A DNA stretch of 64,000 bases from CAYNFR01 sp964616755 (GTDB taxonomy: Bacteria > Bacteroidota > Bacteroidia > Chitinophagales > Saprospiraceae), in NCBI GenBank assembly GCA_964616755.1, contig CAZTSI010000006.1:40854-104853 (forward strand). Reading direction: 5' to 3'. Every line of letters begins with the position of its first letter. The stretch's first letter is position 1. The position numbers were made by a program, and so were the translations under genes. The notes beneath the pieces are model-generated. The model did no database searches and was not told the origin of the DNA. It was given only the letters and a program-made list of their open reading frames with translations. Of the stretch, positions 28,627 to 38,138 are shown piece after piece.

Positions 28627-30669
28627 TTAGTTTGCGCTGCCATCCACATCCCCAACTTTTATGGCTCTGAATATTAGCTCAGTCGTACTCGTGCTTAAGT
28701 TTTTGACTATGATAGATTCAGGTATTTCGCGCAAATCGCGTATAGTACTATAATCACTCATGCCGTTGACAAATTTCCATGCTTTATTACCTTCAAAGTT
28801 CGCATCATTGCCTAATAGAGTATTTCTAATCTTCACCATGTCGGTCACTGTTACTCGACCGTCAAAATTGGCATCTGCCGCAAGGCTTTGAAATGTAGTT
28901 GTAAAAGGCTTTGAGCCGAGAAGGTGGCTTCCTATAAGAACGAGATCACTTGTGCGCACACCATTAAGATGGTCACTATTCGGATGTTCAGCGGTCATCG
29001 TAAAATCATCACCTAATGTCAAGTCGCTGATTTCAAAGCGTCCAGAAGAATTCGTCATAACTCTCTTACTGCCGTTGATAAAGATGTCAATGTTAGCTAA
29101 AGGTCTATTTTCAACATCTAGGACACGCCCTCTGATCGAGCCCGTAACAGTGCTATCAACGCAGCCCGTCTTAAAGACGCGCAAAAATTGAGTGGTATCA
29201 GAAATGATATGACAACCTGAAGCATTTATTGCGCTAAGGCCACTGCCGATAGGTGCAGTTAACTCACCATCAAAAGATACACCAAAAACGAATTGTGTTG
29301 CGTTGATAGAGCCCTCAAAATCAAAAACAGAATCAATCACCACATGCTGAATCACTTGCGCCTCATTGGTAACAATATACGCATAGTGGTCGCGTGAATC
29401 CGTTCCAGTATTTCTCAAAATAATGCGATCTTGTATGCCGTCAGAAGGGCATACAATTACTTCTGAAAGCCAGCCATCCGCCGCCGTGATTGTTGGACTG
29501 CATTCGTAAGGGATACATGCATCTTTAAACACTGTCAAAAAAAGTGTTGTATCTGATAGTTGCCAACAACCCGTTGACGTGACCTCCCTTATATTTCGAC
29601 CTATTGTTGTGTTTAGATCACCATCGTACGAGATGCCATAGATGCGATTCGGGTTTGACGTAGATCCTTCAAAATTAAAACTTGTCGATCTAATCAGAAA
29701 TAAGAATAAATCATTCGTATCCGTAACAAGATAGGCAAAGTTGATGCCAGGCTCTAAAAAGGCGCTATTGACCAATGGAATTTCATCAGGCTGGTTATCG
29801 TCTGGACAAATTCGCACTTCAGTTACCCAGTTGGTCGTAGCCGTAGCTGTACTTGAGCATTCATATTGTCCAACGCAACTTGTTTTGACAATTGTCAAAC
29901 GTGTTGATTCATCTGTTAAAGTATAGCAGCTGTCTGCGGATATAGAATTTAGCGTATTACCTACTTCTGCGGCAAGATTACCCCCAAAAGAAAGGCCATA
30001 GACATAAGATGTACCTGTAATACTCCCCTCAAAATTAAAGCTAGAAACATTAAGTATATGCTGAATTCGATTATTGATGTCAGTAACGATGTAGACAAAA
30101 TTATCCAGAGAAAAATCCCTTGAGTTTGCAAATCTAATCACATCAGAGACACCATCCGTTACGCAAAGAGAGATAGAATTAGAATCAATCTCAGCAAAAG
30201 AAATCGTGGTGCTGTCACAAACAAATTCTTCCATTGGCATATTATTTTCGCAATTAGATGTGCCAAGTACGCCGGTGCCCCAATGAAGGTTGAATTGTAG
30301 ACAACGAAAAACGATATATCGATACTCATCTATGTTAGTGCCTGTCGGAAGGTCAAAACTTATTGCCCCTGAAAAATGGCTCAAGCCATCTATGGTCCCA
30401 ATATCCGCTACACGCAGTGCACCTGAAACGGATGTGCTGTCATTAGACAAAAAGATTACCACATCAGGACCAGATGGTGTGACAAAATTGTTCTCTAAAC
30501 GCAACCGAGATATATTATTATCAAGGCGCTCAAGAACAGCTGTACCGGTTAACGAATATCCTCCATTTTCCAATTGAGCTGAGCGACTGCAACTAACTGT
30601 TTGAGCTGAAGTGATCTGTAAGACGAGTAGACCAATTATGCACGTAAGTATAGTTCTCATGAATGGCAT
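28627..30669 (-). CDS. Secreted DM13 / triple-repeat / dockerin-like protein
   Basis: Signal peptide (MRTILTCIIGLLVLQITSAQ, starting at the fourth codon) followed by a DM13 domain (about 25-150: GTAVLE, NFVTPSGPDVVIFLSND, FRCLQFNLHWG). Three repeats of about 100-117 residues then follow (about 166-265, 283-383, 400-502), each with a C..DG..D...... strand, FxYIVTD, FNFEGS or FDFEGS, and a xGxSFDG-like strand. Next come a carboxypeptidase-regulatory-like domain (about 507-575), a dockerin-like pair RTSDLVLIGSHLLG / DANFDGRVTVTDMVKIRNTLLG, and a final IKVGDVDGSAN. It stops where the giant protein's cohesin-like and sorting domains would begin. Export by T9SS is therefore not evident from its C-terminus. 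Confidence 0.82.
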   Translation of the reverse strand: MPFMRTILTCIIGLLVLQITSAQTVSCSRSAQLENGGYSLTGTAVLERLDNNISRLRLENNFVTPSGPDVVIFLSNDSTSVSGALRVADIGTIDGLSHFSGAISFDLPTGTNIDEYRYIVFRCLQFNLHWGTGVLGTSNCENNMPMEEFVCDSTTISFAEIDSNSISLCVTDGVSDVIRFANSRDFSLDNFVYIVTDINNRIQHILNVSSFNFEGSITGTSYVYGLSFGGNLAAEVGNTLNSISADSCYTLTDESTRLTIVKTSCVGQYECSSTATATTNWVTEVRICPDDNQPDEIPLVNSAFLEPGINFAYLVTDTNDLFLFLIRSTSFNFEGSTSNPNRIYGISYDGDLNTTIGRNIREVTSTGCWQLSDTTLFLTVFKDACIPYECSPTITAADGWLSEVIVCPSDGIQDRIILRNTGTDSRDHYAYIVTNEAQVIQHVVIDSVFDFEGSINATQFVFGVSFDGELTAPIGSGLSAINASGCHIISDTTQFLRVFKTGCVDSTVTGSIRGRVLDVENRPLANIDIFINGSKRVMTNSSGRFEISDLTLGDDFTMTAEHPNSDHLNGVRTSDLVLIGSHLLGSKPFTTTFQSLAADANFDGRVTVTDMVKIRNTLLGNDANFEGNKAWKFVNGMSDYSTIRDLREIPESIIVKNLSTSTTELIFRAIKVGDVDGSAN

Positions 30670-30742
30670 TTTTTCAGTGAGGCTACAAGATACTTCTATT
30701 CATGCCTTAAATGCTAGAGTTTTCCCCAATACATAGAAAAAT

Positions 30743-32347
30743 CTAAATATTGCCAAAATAAAGATAAATAGCTAATGTGATGATGGTGAGTATGAGGCTT
30801 GCTTTTTTGGCATGCTTCCAAGGCACAATTGAAACAATGCCTATATCTCTTATGGTGAATCGATTTTGGTTAGGGTATCTTAGCGAAATCAAGTGCATGA
30901 ACCCTACATTCAGGACAAATTCGAGGCCCCAAATATGGACGAAGTGCATTTCTATGCGTAGAATAAAATTAAGAAGTATATAAAAACTTAAGCCAAACAA
31001 TAACCCCGCTTTTGCACCCATTGCCGATACTCTAGGAAAGAAAAAACCTGCTATAACCACCGTGGCAATGGGAACAAAAAAGATTCCGTTCAATTGCTGA
31101 AGAAGTTGATACAATCCCTCAGGGGCGTTAGCCACAAAAGGCGCGATCATGATAGACATAATGGCCAAGAGAAGCGAAACCAAGCGCCCAACACGAACAA
31201 TTCCTTTGTCGCCAATAGAACGATTAAGCAAGCGTTGATAAAAGTCAAGACTAAACAAGGTGGCGGCACTGTTTAGGGCACTGTTAAAAGTACTCAATAC
31301 AGCCCCCATGACAATAGCCACAAACAAACCTGTCATCCATGTGGGAACAATTTTTTTGACCAGCTCAGGGTAAATAGCATCTTGATTGTCATAGAGGCTT
31401 TCACCAAAGTAATAATACCCAATAATGCCTGGAAGTATAATGATCGCTGGCATTAACAATTTGAGCGCCCCAGTTAATAACAAGCCTTTTTGAGCTTCTT
31501 GTAGACTGACGGCGCCTAAGGCTCGTTGCACAATAGATTGATGCATCGCCCAGAAATAGACCTGATTTATAATCATACCCGTAAACAAGACACTGAAAGG
31601 TAAAATGGACGAACGAGCACCAGGACCCACAGATGGCTCAGCGCTGATCACGTTGAACTTTTCTGGAACAGCGGCAAAAACTTTGTCCCAACCCAATACC
31701 AAATTTCCTTCTCCAATTGAAACCAATGCAATGATGGGCACAGCTAATCCCGCGATCAGAAGACCAACGCTATTAATCGTATCTGTATAGGCCACCATTT
31801 TGAGCCCTCCATAAATAGCATATATGGCGCCAAGTCCACCAACAACTATTACAGTTATCCAAATGCCTGCTTCTTTACTGACACCCAACAAGTTGGATAT
31901 CTCGAAAAGGCTTTCAATATTAATAGCGCCTGTATACAGCACGATAGGTAATAGAGTGGCTACCAAAGAAATAATAAGCAAAAAGGAAACCGCCGAACGA
32001 ATCCAACCATCAAATCTCTTTTCTAAATATTCTGGTATGGTGCTTATTCCCATCTTCAGATAGCGAGGCATGAAATATAAGGCGGCAATGATGAGCGCTA
32101 TGGCTGAAGTGGCCTCCCAAGTAATAACAATAGCCCCATTGCGATACGCAGAACCATTCATACCAATCAGATGCTCCGTCGAAATGTTAGTTAATAAAAG
32201 TGATCCAGCTATAACAACTCCCGAGAGGCTTCTAGCGCCCAAAAAATAACCATCCGAAGATCTTGTATCGTGTTTTTTTAGTTTCCATGCGGCATAAAAG
32301 GCTACCAAACCTGTAAACCCTATAAAAGAAAGGAATTGCCAAATCAT
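30743..32347 (-). CDS. Sodium:solute symporter, SSS (SLC5) family
   Basis: Inner-membrane secondary transporter of 534 residues with about 14 transmembrane helices and a LeuT-type fold. Family landmarks: YFLGARSLSG near the N-terminus, LLTNISTEHLIGMNG (TM1 region), the GGLKMVAYTDTINSVGLL segment (a variant of the G.....V..TD..Q SSS signature), and the MGAVLSTFNSALNSAATLFSLDFYQ helix with the Na+-site serines. It resembles the YidK/vSGLT branch, so a sugar or related substrate is likely but not provable here. It stands alone without a catabolic partner, 73 bases downstream of the start of the DM13 protein gene. Confidence 0.92.
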   Translation of the reverse strand: MIWQFLSFIGFTGLVAFYAAWKLKKHDTRSSDGYFLGARSLSGVVIAGSLLLTNISTEHLIGMNGSAYRNGAIVITWEATSAIALIIAALYFMPRYLKMGISTIPEYLEKRFDGWIRSAVSFLLIISLVATLLPIVLYTGAINIESLFEISNLLGVSKEAGIWITVIVVGGLGAIYAIYGGLKMVAYTDTINSVGLLIAGLAVPIIALVSIGEGNLVLGWDKVFAAVPEKFNVISAEPSVGPGARSSILPFSVLFTGMIINQVYFWAMHQSIVQRALGAVSLQEAQKGLLLTGALKLLMPAIIILPGIIGYYYFGESLYDNQDAIYPELVKKIVPTWMTGLFVAIVMGAVLSTFNSALNSAATLFSLDFYQRLLNRSIGDKGIVRVGRLVSLLLAIMSIMIAPFVANAPEGLYQLLQQLNGIFFVPIATVVIAGFFFPRVSAMGAKAGLLFGLSFYILLNFILRIEMHFVHIWGLEFVLNVGFMHLISLRYPNQNRFTIRDIGIVSIVPWKHAKKASLILTIITLAIYLYFGNI

Positions 32348-32440
32348 CTGCTTGTCAGAATAAAGAGTAAATCAGTAACCGTGCTCAAGGTAAACAAATA
32401 TTCTAGCTTAGGTCTTAGTATATGCTTTCAGGCGCGTATA

Positions 32441-32474
32441 AAAAAACCTCGCAAATTCAGTGCGAGGTTTTTTT
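32441..32474 (-). terminator. Rho-independent terminator of the DUF2911 gene (bidirectional form)
   Basis: An inverted repeat AAAAAACCTCGCA / TGCGAGGTTTTTTT with a 7-base loop lies 18 bases past the stop of the minus-strand DUF2911 gene. A-tract and T-tract flank the GC-rich 7-bp stem, so it can work on either strand, but only the minus-strand gene reads into it. Confidence 0.85.
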
Positions 32475-32491
32475 AAATATATAACTAAATT

Positions 32492-33595
32492 TTACTTAAG
32501 TTGAATCGGTAGCCTAGCCATTGAATTCTCCCAACCTACTATCAGATCGACGCGCTTAGCGCCATTTTCTGTCAGCAGAATGGATAAGGCCTCAACAGCC
32601 GACGGTGTTTTTTCAATTTTAGCCGAATAGCCTAGCACATTATCTTTTTCATCATGGTTCGCAGCCCCCCAAGATTGCGCATTTTTATGCAAAATGAACT
32701 CCCACGAATCTTTATTGACTTTAGCGAAAAGACCATAGGTGCCAGCTTTAACAGCCGTGCCATTTATAGTGACATCATTAAAGAACGTCACCGTGGTGGT
32801 CTCATTTGCGCCTATACGCCATAGTTCCCCTTCTTTAATCAACTCGCCGAATATTTTCCGACCCTTCATCTGAGGGCGACTGTATACGACTCTGATTTGT
32901 GGTTCATTGGCAGCGAGATCTTTTTCTTCCACATAATTGCGTAATCGTGACATATTGGGATATTGCACTAGATCCATTGGGCTCACATCTATTCCGTTCA
33001 TAGTCGCAGGATTTAGGTTGATAGGAAGTGCGGCCTTTGTGCGATCCCACTCAAAGATCATAAGGACATTTCCGTCATCTATTTTCTGAAAACCTATAGT
33101 AAAGGCTTCTCTCACGTCTGAAGTAACGGACGTGGCAACAGATACTGTCGCAATATCTTGCGTGATATCTCTATTTTCTGCGCCACCGATAAATCGTTGT
33201 TTTGACACTTTTAAAATCCATTGAGTGGGGTATATCTGTGCAAAGAGCGTATATGTACCAGCAGGAATATAGCTGCCTCCGATCTCAACAGCTTTAAAAA
33301 AAGTAACCTCAGTGGCCTCGTTTGCACCGAGCCTCCAGTCTTTTCCCCAAGGCTCTAAACTGCCAAAGATATCACGCCCTTTTTTTTGAGGTCTGGAATA
33401 TAAGACTTTGATTATTGCAGTGCGATCTGGATCGTCAGCGCTCAGATAATTTTTATAACCCGAACTTGCAGGATAATGCGCCACATCCATCGGGCTTTTG
33501 TCTAATTCTGGGAAAACTAAAGTTTGTGCGCTCAACATGGCGGTGCAAATGAAAGCAGCCGTCAGAAGGAGGAATAAAAACGATTTTGATTTCAT
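32492..33595 (-). CDS. Exported protein with two DUF2911 domains
   Basis: A signal peptide (MKSKSFLFLLLTAAFICTAMLSAQ) is followed by two copies of a roughly 165-residue DUF2911 domain (about 27-195 and 200-367). Each has PMDV..YP / PMDLVQYP, IKVLYSRPQKKGRDIFG / IRVVYSRPQMKGRKIFG, W(R)LGANEATEVTFF / WRIGANETTTVTFF and an AGTYTLFA / AGTYGLFA turn. Most DUF2911 proteins have one copy, so this is an internal duplication. The function of DUF2911 is unknown. The gene is probably transcribed alone, ending at the strong terminator. Confidence 0.9.
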   Translation of the reverse strand: MKSKSFLFLLLTAAFICTAMLSAQTLVFPELDKSPMDVAHYPASSGYKNYLSADDPDRTAIIKVLYSRPQKKGRDIFGSLEPWGKDWRLGANEATEVTFFKAVEIGGSYIPAGTYTLFAQIYPTQWILKVSKQRFIGGAENRDITQDIATVSVATSVTSDVREAFTIGFQKIDDGNVLMIFEWDRTKAALPINLNPATMNGIDVSPMDLVQYPNMSRLRNYVEEKDLAANEPQIRVVYSRPQMKGRKIFGELIKEGELWRIGANETTTVTFFNDVTINGTAVKAGTYGLFAKVNKDSWEFILHKNAQSWGAANHDEKDNVLGYSAKIEKTPSAVEALSILLTENGAKRVDLIVGWENSMARLPIQLK

Positions 33596-33857
33596 AGTTT
33601 ATAATTTGTTGATTTAGAAAATAGCATCTTCGACTTTATAAGCAAGAGATAACAGCGATAAATAATAATACATTCTACATCTCTTAGGCTACAAAAGTAG
33701 TGCAATTTTTTGGGAGGGCCGCACAGTTGTTATCTTAGACGATAAAAACGCTCACCAAACTTAAGCACTAACCAATTAAGTGTGATGTAGGCTTTTTTTG
33801 ATCCAATGGGGATAAAAGGATGTCAATTCTTATCTTGCTTCCTAAATTGAACAAAAC

Positions 33858-35549
33858 ATGAAACCAATCTACTTTTTTGCCCTAGTGGCCATAGGTCTTA
33901 TATCTTGTAAAGCAGCCAGTGATCAAGCGGGATTTACTATTTTGTTAGCAGAATATAATGAATACCTAAAGAATCAACCCAAATATGATGGCGATCAGTG
34001 GCCCACACGAGATACTGCAAAACTTGCCGCCGAATTGCCGATATACACCGCTTGGTTGACGAGGCTTCAGTCCGTCGACACTTTGTCCTTATCGCCCGAT
34101 CAACGAATAAACAAGGATATGCTCGAACTCTTATGGCAAGAAAAGGTGGATAATATTGCGTTCGGGAGTCATTTGATGCCATTAAATGCCGAAGGGGGTT
34201 TCTTGACAGGCCTACTTAATAGATTGCAGCAACAAGAACTTCATAGAGATGACCGCGCCACTAGCTACACACAGCTTTTACAAGACCTACCGCGCTATAT
34301 GCGCCAACAACGAGGATTAATGGAAAAGGGCATGGCACTCAAAAAGATTTCTCCTAAGCTAATTGTTGATAATTGCATTCAATTATTAGAAAAAGGGATA
34401 AACCTTGAAGGAATGCAACATCAGCTTGCTACGATCACAAATGATTCACTTCGTTCAGTGGCTACAAACATGGTTAATGATTCTGTTTATCAGTCTATTG
34501 TGAACTTTCTTACGTTTATGAAGGAAGAGTATATGACATCTGCTCCTGAAGCCATTGGTATAGCACAAGTGCCTGGAGGCAAGAAGTATTATGAAGATAG
34601 AATTCGCTACTTTACCACCTATGACATTACCCCAGATGAAGTTTTTAACACGGGTCAGCGAGAAGTAGCACGGATACGTGCTGAAATGGAACAGATTATC
34701 AAAACTTTAGGCTTTAAAGGGGACTTCGCTGCCTTTTTAGAATTCTTGCGGACAGATGAACGATTTTATTTCAAATCAAGAAGAGAGTTGTTATACTACG
34801 CCTCATGGTTATCAAAGAAAATAGAGGGTGAGTTGCCTCGATTTTTTAATAAACTACCAAGGATGCCATTTACTGTAAAGCCTGTGCCAGCCGCCATTGC
34901 AGAGAACTATACATCTGGACGATATTCATCGGGTTCGTATGACAACAAAAAGGCTGGTGAGTATTGGGTAAACACGACAAAATTAGATAGCCGACCAAAA
35001 TACGCTTTACCCGCGTTGACTTTGCATGAGGCAGTACCTGGGCATCATCTTCAAATAATGCTGGCCGCGGAGATCGAAAATGTACCTGATTTTAGAAAAA
35101 ACACCTACCTGAGCGCTTATGGAGAAGGCTGGGCGCTCTACACAGAGTGGCTCGGCATCGAAGCGGGTATGTATGAAGATCCGTACGATGACTTTGGACG
35201 TCTAACCTACGAAATGTGGCGTGCGTGTCGACTAGTTGTTGATGTTGGTATGCACTATAAAAATTGGACAAGAGAAGAAGCAGTAGATTTTATGTCAGGC
35301 AATACGGCATTATCGTTGCACGAGGTGAATACTGAAATCAACCGATATATTGGCTGGCCGGCACAAGCCGTTTCCTATAAGATGGGAGAAATTAAAATCA
35401 GAGAATTGCGCAAAAGAGCCGAATCTTCGTTAGGAGACAAGTTTGACATTCGTTCTTTTCACGACGAAATATTGGCCAATGGTTCTATACCGCTGACTTC
35501 TCTTGAAAGAGCAATAGATCAGTATATTTTAATGCAGATAAAGGGCTAA
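33858..35549 (+). CDS. DUF885 lipoprotein, putative metallopeptidase-like
   Basis: A 563-residue DUF885 protein with a lipoprotein signal (MKPIYFFALVAIGLISC; lipobox LISC). The zinc-site-like motif HEAVPGHH lies near residue 390, and YGEGWALYTEWLG about 30 residues later supplies a downstream Glu. This pattern resembles gluzincin-type peptidases such as carboxypeptidase Taq-like folds, and peptidase activity is an inference. The N-terminal part is helical. It is probably anchored in the periplasm or outer membrane. The gene stands alone between a divergent DUF2911 gene and the 2-oxoglutarate dehydrogenase E2 gene. Confidence 0.88.
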   Translation: MKPIYFFALVAIGLISCKAASDQAGFTILLAEYNEYLKNQPKYDGDQWPTRDTAKLAAELPIYTAWLTRLQSVDTLSLSPDQRINKDMLELLWQEKVDNIAFGSHLMPLNAEGGFLTGLLNRLQQQELHRDDRATSYTQLLQDLPRYMRQQRGLMEKGMALKKISPKLIVDNCIQLLEKGINLEGMQHQLATITNDSLRSVATNMVNDSVYQSIVNFLTFMKEEYMTSAPEAIGIAQVPGGKKYYEDRIRYFTTYDITPDEVFNTGQREVARIRAEMEQIIKTLGFKGDFAAFLEFLRTDERFYFKSRRELLYYASWLSKKIEGELPRFFNKLPRMPFTVKPVPAAIAENYTSGRYSSGSYDNKKAGEYWVNTTKLDSRPKYALPALTLHEAVPGHHLQIMLAAEIENVPDFRKNTYLSAYGEGWALYTEWLGIEAGMYEDPYDDFGRLTYEMWRACRLVVDVGMHYKNWTREEAVDFMSGNTALSLHEVNTEINRYIGWPAQAVSYKMGEIKIRELRKRAESSLGDKFDIRSFHDEILANGSIPLTSLERAIDQYILMQIKG

Positions 35550-35672
35550 AGCCTTGGCGTCAAGAGGAATGCTTAGAGCAATATTTGTCTTGTACATTAT
35601 AAAAATATCGATCATCTTTGTAGGAAAGATTTTTTAAATCTAATTTAAATAAAAATTTAAGCTTGTCTAAAA

Positions 35673-36893
35673 ATGAGTGTAATTGAAATGAAAGTGCCCG
35701 TAATCGGGGAATCTATTAAGGAGGTGACACTATCGACCTGGTTAAAAAAAGATGGTGACTACGTCAATATCGACGAAGCTATCTGCGAATTTGAGTCTGA
35801 CAAAGCAACGCTAGAGTTTCCGGCCGAAGTGTCAGGCAAGCTTATGCATGTAGCCGCGGAGGGAGACGATTTGGCTATTGGCGCTTTGGTGGCTAAAATT
35901 GATACATCAGTAGCCGCGCCCGCAGGCAAAGAAGAAATAGCTCCGCCCGCAGAAATTGTCCCTCAAGAGACAACCCCACCATTGCCGACAACAACATCAG
36001 AAAAATCATATGCCACACATCATCCCTCCCCAGCAGCAGCCAAAATATTAGCCGAAAAGGGCGTATCACCAACGGAGGTTTCAGGCTCAGGTAAAGATGG
36101 ACGTATCACCAAAGAAGACGCGATGAAATCTGCTACAAGTGAAGCCAAAACACCTGCAGCGCCGATGCCCGCTATATCTTCTGCTGACTTTAGCAGAAAT
36201 AGTCGTCGAGAGAAAATGACGCGGATGCGTCGAACCATTGCCGCAAGACTAGTGGAGGCAAAAAATGAAACAGCCATGCTTACCACTTTTAACGAAGTGG
36301 ATATGACTAACATTTTTGAATTGCGCAAAAAGTATCAAGATGCCTTTGTTGCTAAGTATGGCATCAAGCTAGGATTTATGTCACTTTTCGCTAAAGCGTG
36401 CGCACAAGTATTATTGGAAATGCCACAAGTCAACGCGATATTGGACGATAACGAGTTGATATACCATGATTTTGCAGATATTTCCATTGCTATTTCAACA
36501 GATGCAGGTTTAGTTGTACCTCCTGTGCACAATGTCGAATCTCTAGCTTTTCATGAGGTAGAGTTTAGAATTAAGGATTTAGCTGACAAGGCTCGCAAAG
36601 GAACCCTTTCGCTTGACGAAATGAAAGGTGGTACCTTTACGATTACCAATGGTGGCGTATTTGGTTCGCTTATGAGCACTCCGATTATTAATCGACCTCA
36701 GTCTGCGATATTGGGGATGCACAGTATTAAAGAACGTGCAGTGATTATCAACGGGGAGATCAAGATTCGACCAATGATGTATTTAGCTTTGAGCTATGAT
36801 CATCGCGTGATTGATGGCAGCTCGTCGGTTACTTTTTTAGTAAAAGTGATTGAACTGCTCGAAGACCCGATGAAGCTAATGATGAAACTATAA
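35673..36893 (+). CDS. odhB: 2-oxoglutarate dehydrogenase E2 (dihydrolipoyl succinyltransferase)
   Basis: Core acyltransferase of the 2-oxoglutarate dehydrogenase complex in the TCA cycle; 406 residues. One N-terminal lipoyl domain (1-77) carries the lipoylated Lys44 in FESDKATLEF. A Pro/Ala-rich linker follows, then the peripheral-subunit-binding domain (about 114-150: SPAAAKILAEKGV, GKDGRITKED), and the catalytic domain with SYDHRVIDG near residue 375 holding the catalytic His. ESDKA and the single lipoyl domain favour the succinyltransferase over pyruvate dehydrogenase E2. The E1 gene (sucA/odhA) and lpd are not adjacent. A small membrane protein gene follows after 5 bases. Confidence 0.95.
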   Translation: MSVIEMKVPVIGESIKEVTLSTWLKKDGDYVNIDEAICEFESDKATLEFPAEVSGKLMHVAAEGDDLAIGALVAKIDTSVAAPAGKEEIAPPAEIVPQETTPPLPTTTSEKSYATHHPSPAAAKILAEKGVSPTEVSGSGKDGRITKEDAMKSATSEAKTPAAPMPAISSADFSRNSRREKMTRMRRTIAARLVEAKNETAMLTTFNEVDMTNIFELRKKYQDAFVAKYGIKLGFMSLFAKACAQVLLEMPQVNAILDDNELIYHDFADISIAISTDAGLVVPPVHNVESLAFHEVEFRIKDLADKARKGTLSLDEMKGGTFTITNGGVFGSLMSTPIINRPQSAILGMHSIKERAVIINGEIKIRPMMYLALSYDHRVIDGSSSVTFLVKVIELLEDPMKLMMKL

Positions 36894-36898
36894 GTCGC

Positions 36899-37402
36899 AT
36901 GACCCTTCAACAGTTATTTGATTATCTCACGATCCATCCTTCTCTGGTCGTATTTTTTGTCTTGTCTATTCCTTTGACGGCTTTAGTAGCTGGCTGGCTA
37001 GGCAAAGGAGAGGGGCATTTGTCGCCATGGAGTTATCTATATTGTATCTTAGCTTATTTGGCCGTAGTGCCCGGTATGTTTGCTGTTATTTTGAATGTGT
37101 ATTTTTTTCTTTTTGAGCGGCAAGCTATTATGCAGACTAATATTTATACCCAGATATTGCCAATTGTTGTCATGGTTGTGACCTTATGGCTGATTAAGCG
37201 TAATGTGCCGTTCGAGCTGATTCCTGGTTTTGATCGGATTTCTGGCTTAGCGATGATCGCTTTTACGGTGTTGGGCTTAATGTGGATTTTAGATCGAACA
37301 CATATTATTGCCATTACCTTTATGCCGTTTTATTATGTGTTGATCATGCTAGCAGTTGCCTTTATTGTCATCAGAATCGGCTTAAAACAAGTCTTGCGTT
37401 AG
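36899..37402 (+). CDS. Conserved membrane protein of unknown function
   Basis: 167 residues, with about five hydrophobic segments (about 15-35, 45-70, 80-98, 115-132, 137-160) and short loops. I do not recognise a named family. It starts 5 bases after odhB, so it is probably co-transcribed with it. The GEGHLSPWSYLYCILAYLAVVPGMF segment looks conserved. It ends 2 bases from the convergent mpg stop. Confidence 0.75.
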   Translation: MTLQQLFDYLTIHPSLVVFFVLSIPLTALVAGWLGKGEGHLSPWSYLYCILAYLAVVPGMFAVILNVYFFLFERQAIMQTNIYTQILPIVVMVVTLWLIKRNVPFELIPGFDRISGLAMIAFTVLGLMWILDRTHIIAITFMPFYYVLIMLAVAFIVIRIGLKQVLR

Positions 37403-37404
37403 GG

Positions 37405-38079
37405 CTAAATATAGAAATCATCCGTATCGCCTTTGGTATACATGACATGATTGGGTTTGCTAGTCCATTTGTTATTTTGTATTCTAAACCTCCAAGGCAT
37501 CATTGCCCATTCTTTGGCATAGGCTATGCCCACTCGGGCCCCTTTTACGATTTGCTCTGTTTTCATCTTGCCAGTATCCTCTACAATCCTTATTGGGCTG
37601 TCATTGGCGCATAGGTCGATACCGTTGTGTTTTGTTGTTATGGCCATGGCTTGTGTCCATTTTCCTGGACCATTAGTCAATAATTTATCTGTCGCAGGTA
37701 GTTTTCTTCTTTCTGACATATGTACCAAACCTTCTATGGGTTCAATGGCGCGAATTAATACAGCATGCGGAGTTTTGGGAGGGCCAGTAACGATATTACA
37801 CAAATTATGCAAACCATAACATAGGTATATGTACGCAGTACCCGCAGGGCCATACATTATTTCATTTCTGTTTGTACGTCTAAAGTTATAAGCATGACTG
37901 GCCTTATCTTCCGGCGCTCGATAAGCTTCCGTTTCCACAATTTTCCCGACGGTCACACTTTTGGTGAGTGTTGATATCACGTACTTACCAATCAAATATT
38001 CGGCAATGTCTACTACATTTTCAGATATGAGCTGTTCGCGAGGAAGGGATGAATAATCGAATATAGTGTTAAGACTCAT
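37405..38079 (-). CDS. mpg: 3-methyladenine DNA glycosylase (AAG/MPG family)
   Basis: Base-excision repair glycosylase removing alkylated purines and hypoxanthine; 224 residues, the usual size. The base-flipping and active-site motifs are present: IVETEAYRAPEDKASHAY (catalytic Glu), RTNRNEIMYGPAGTAYIYLCYGLHNLCNIV (read here in two parts, RTNRNEIMYGPAG and YIYLCYGLHNLCNIV), VLIRAIEP, and LTNGPGKWTQAM. It is convergent with the membrane-protein gene and has its own upstream region shared with the WecA-like gene. Confidence 0.94.
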   Translation of the reverse strand: MSLNTIFDYSSLPREQLISENVVDIAEYLIGKYVISTLTKSVTVGKIVETEAYRAPEDKASHAYNFRRTNRNEIMYGPAGTAYIYLCYGLHNLCNIVTGPPKTPHAVLIRAIEPIEGLVHMSERRKLPATDKLLTNGPGKWTQAMAITTKHNGIDLCANDSPIRIVEDTGKMKTEQIVKGARVGIAYAKEWAMMPWRFRIQNNKWTSKPNHVMYTKGDTDDFYI

Positions 38080-38138
38080 ATATGTATTATAAATATTCGT
38101 AATATTAAACTAACTTCGCCACTAGATCATAAAGATAC

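Noticed and set aside
35627..35660. Two small AT hairpins before odhB
   Set aside because: Short AT-only stems are common in such AT-rich DNA; without GC pairs or conservation they are not convincing regulatory elements.
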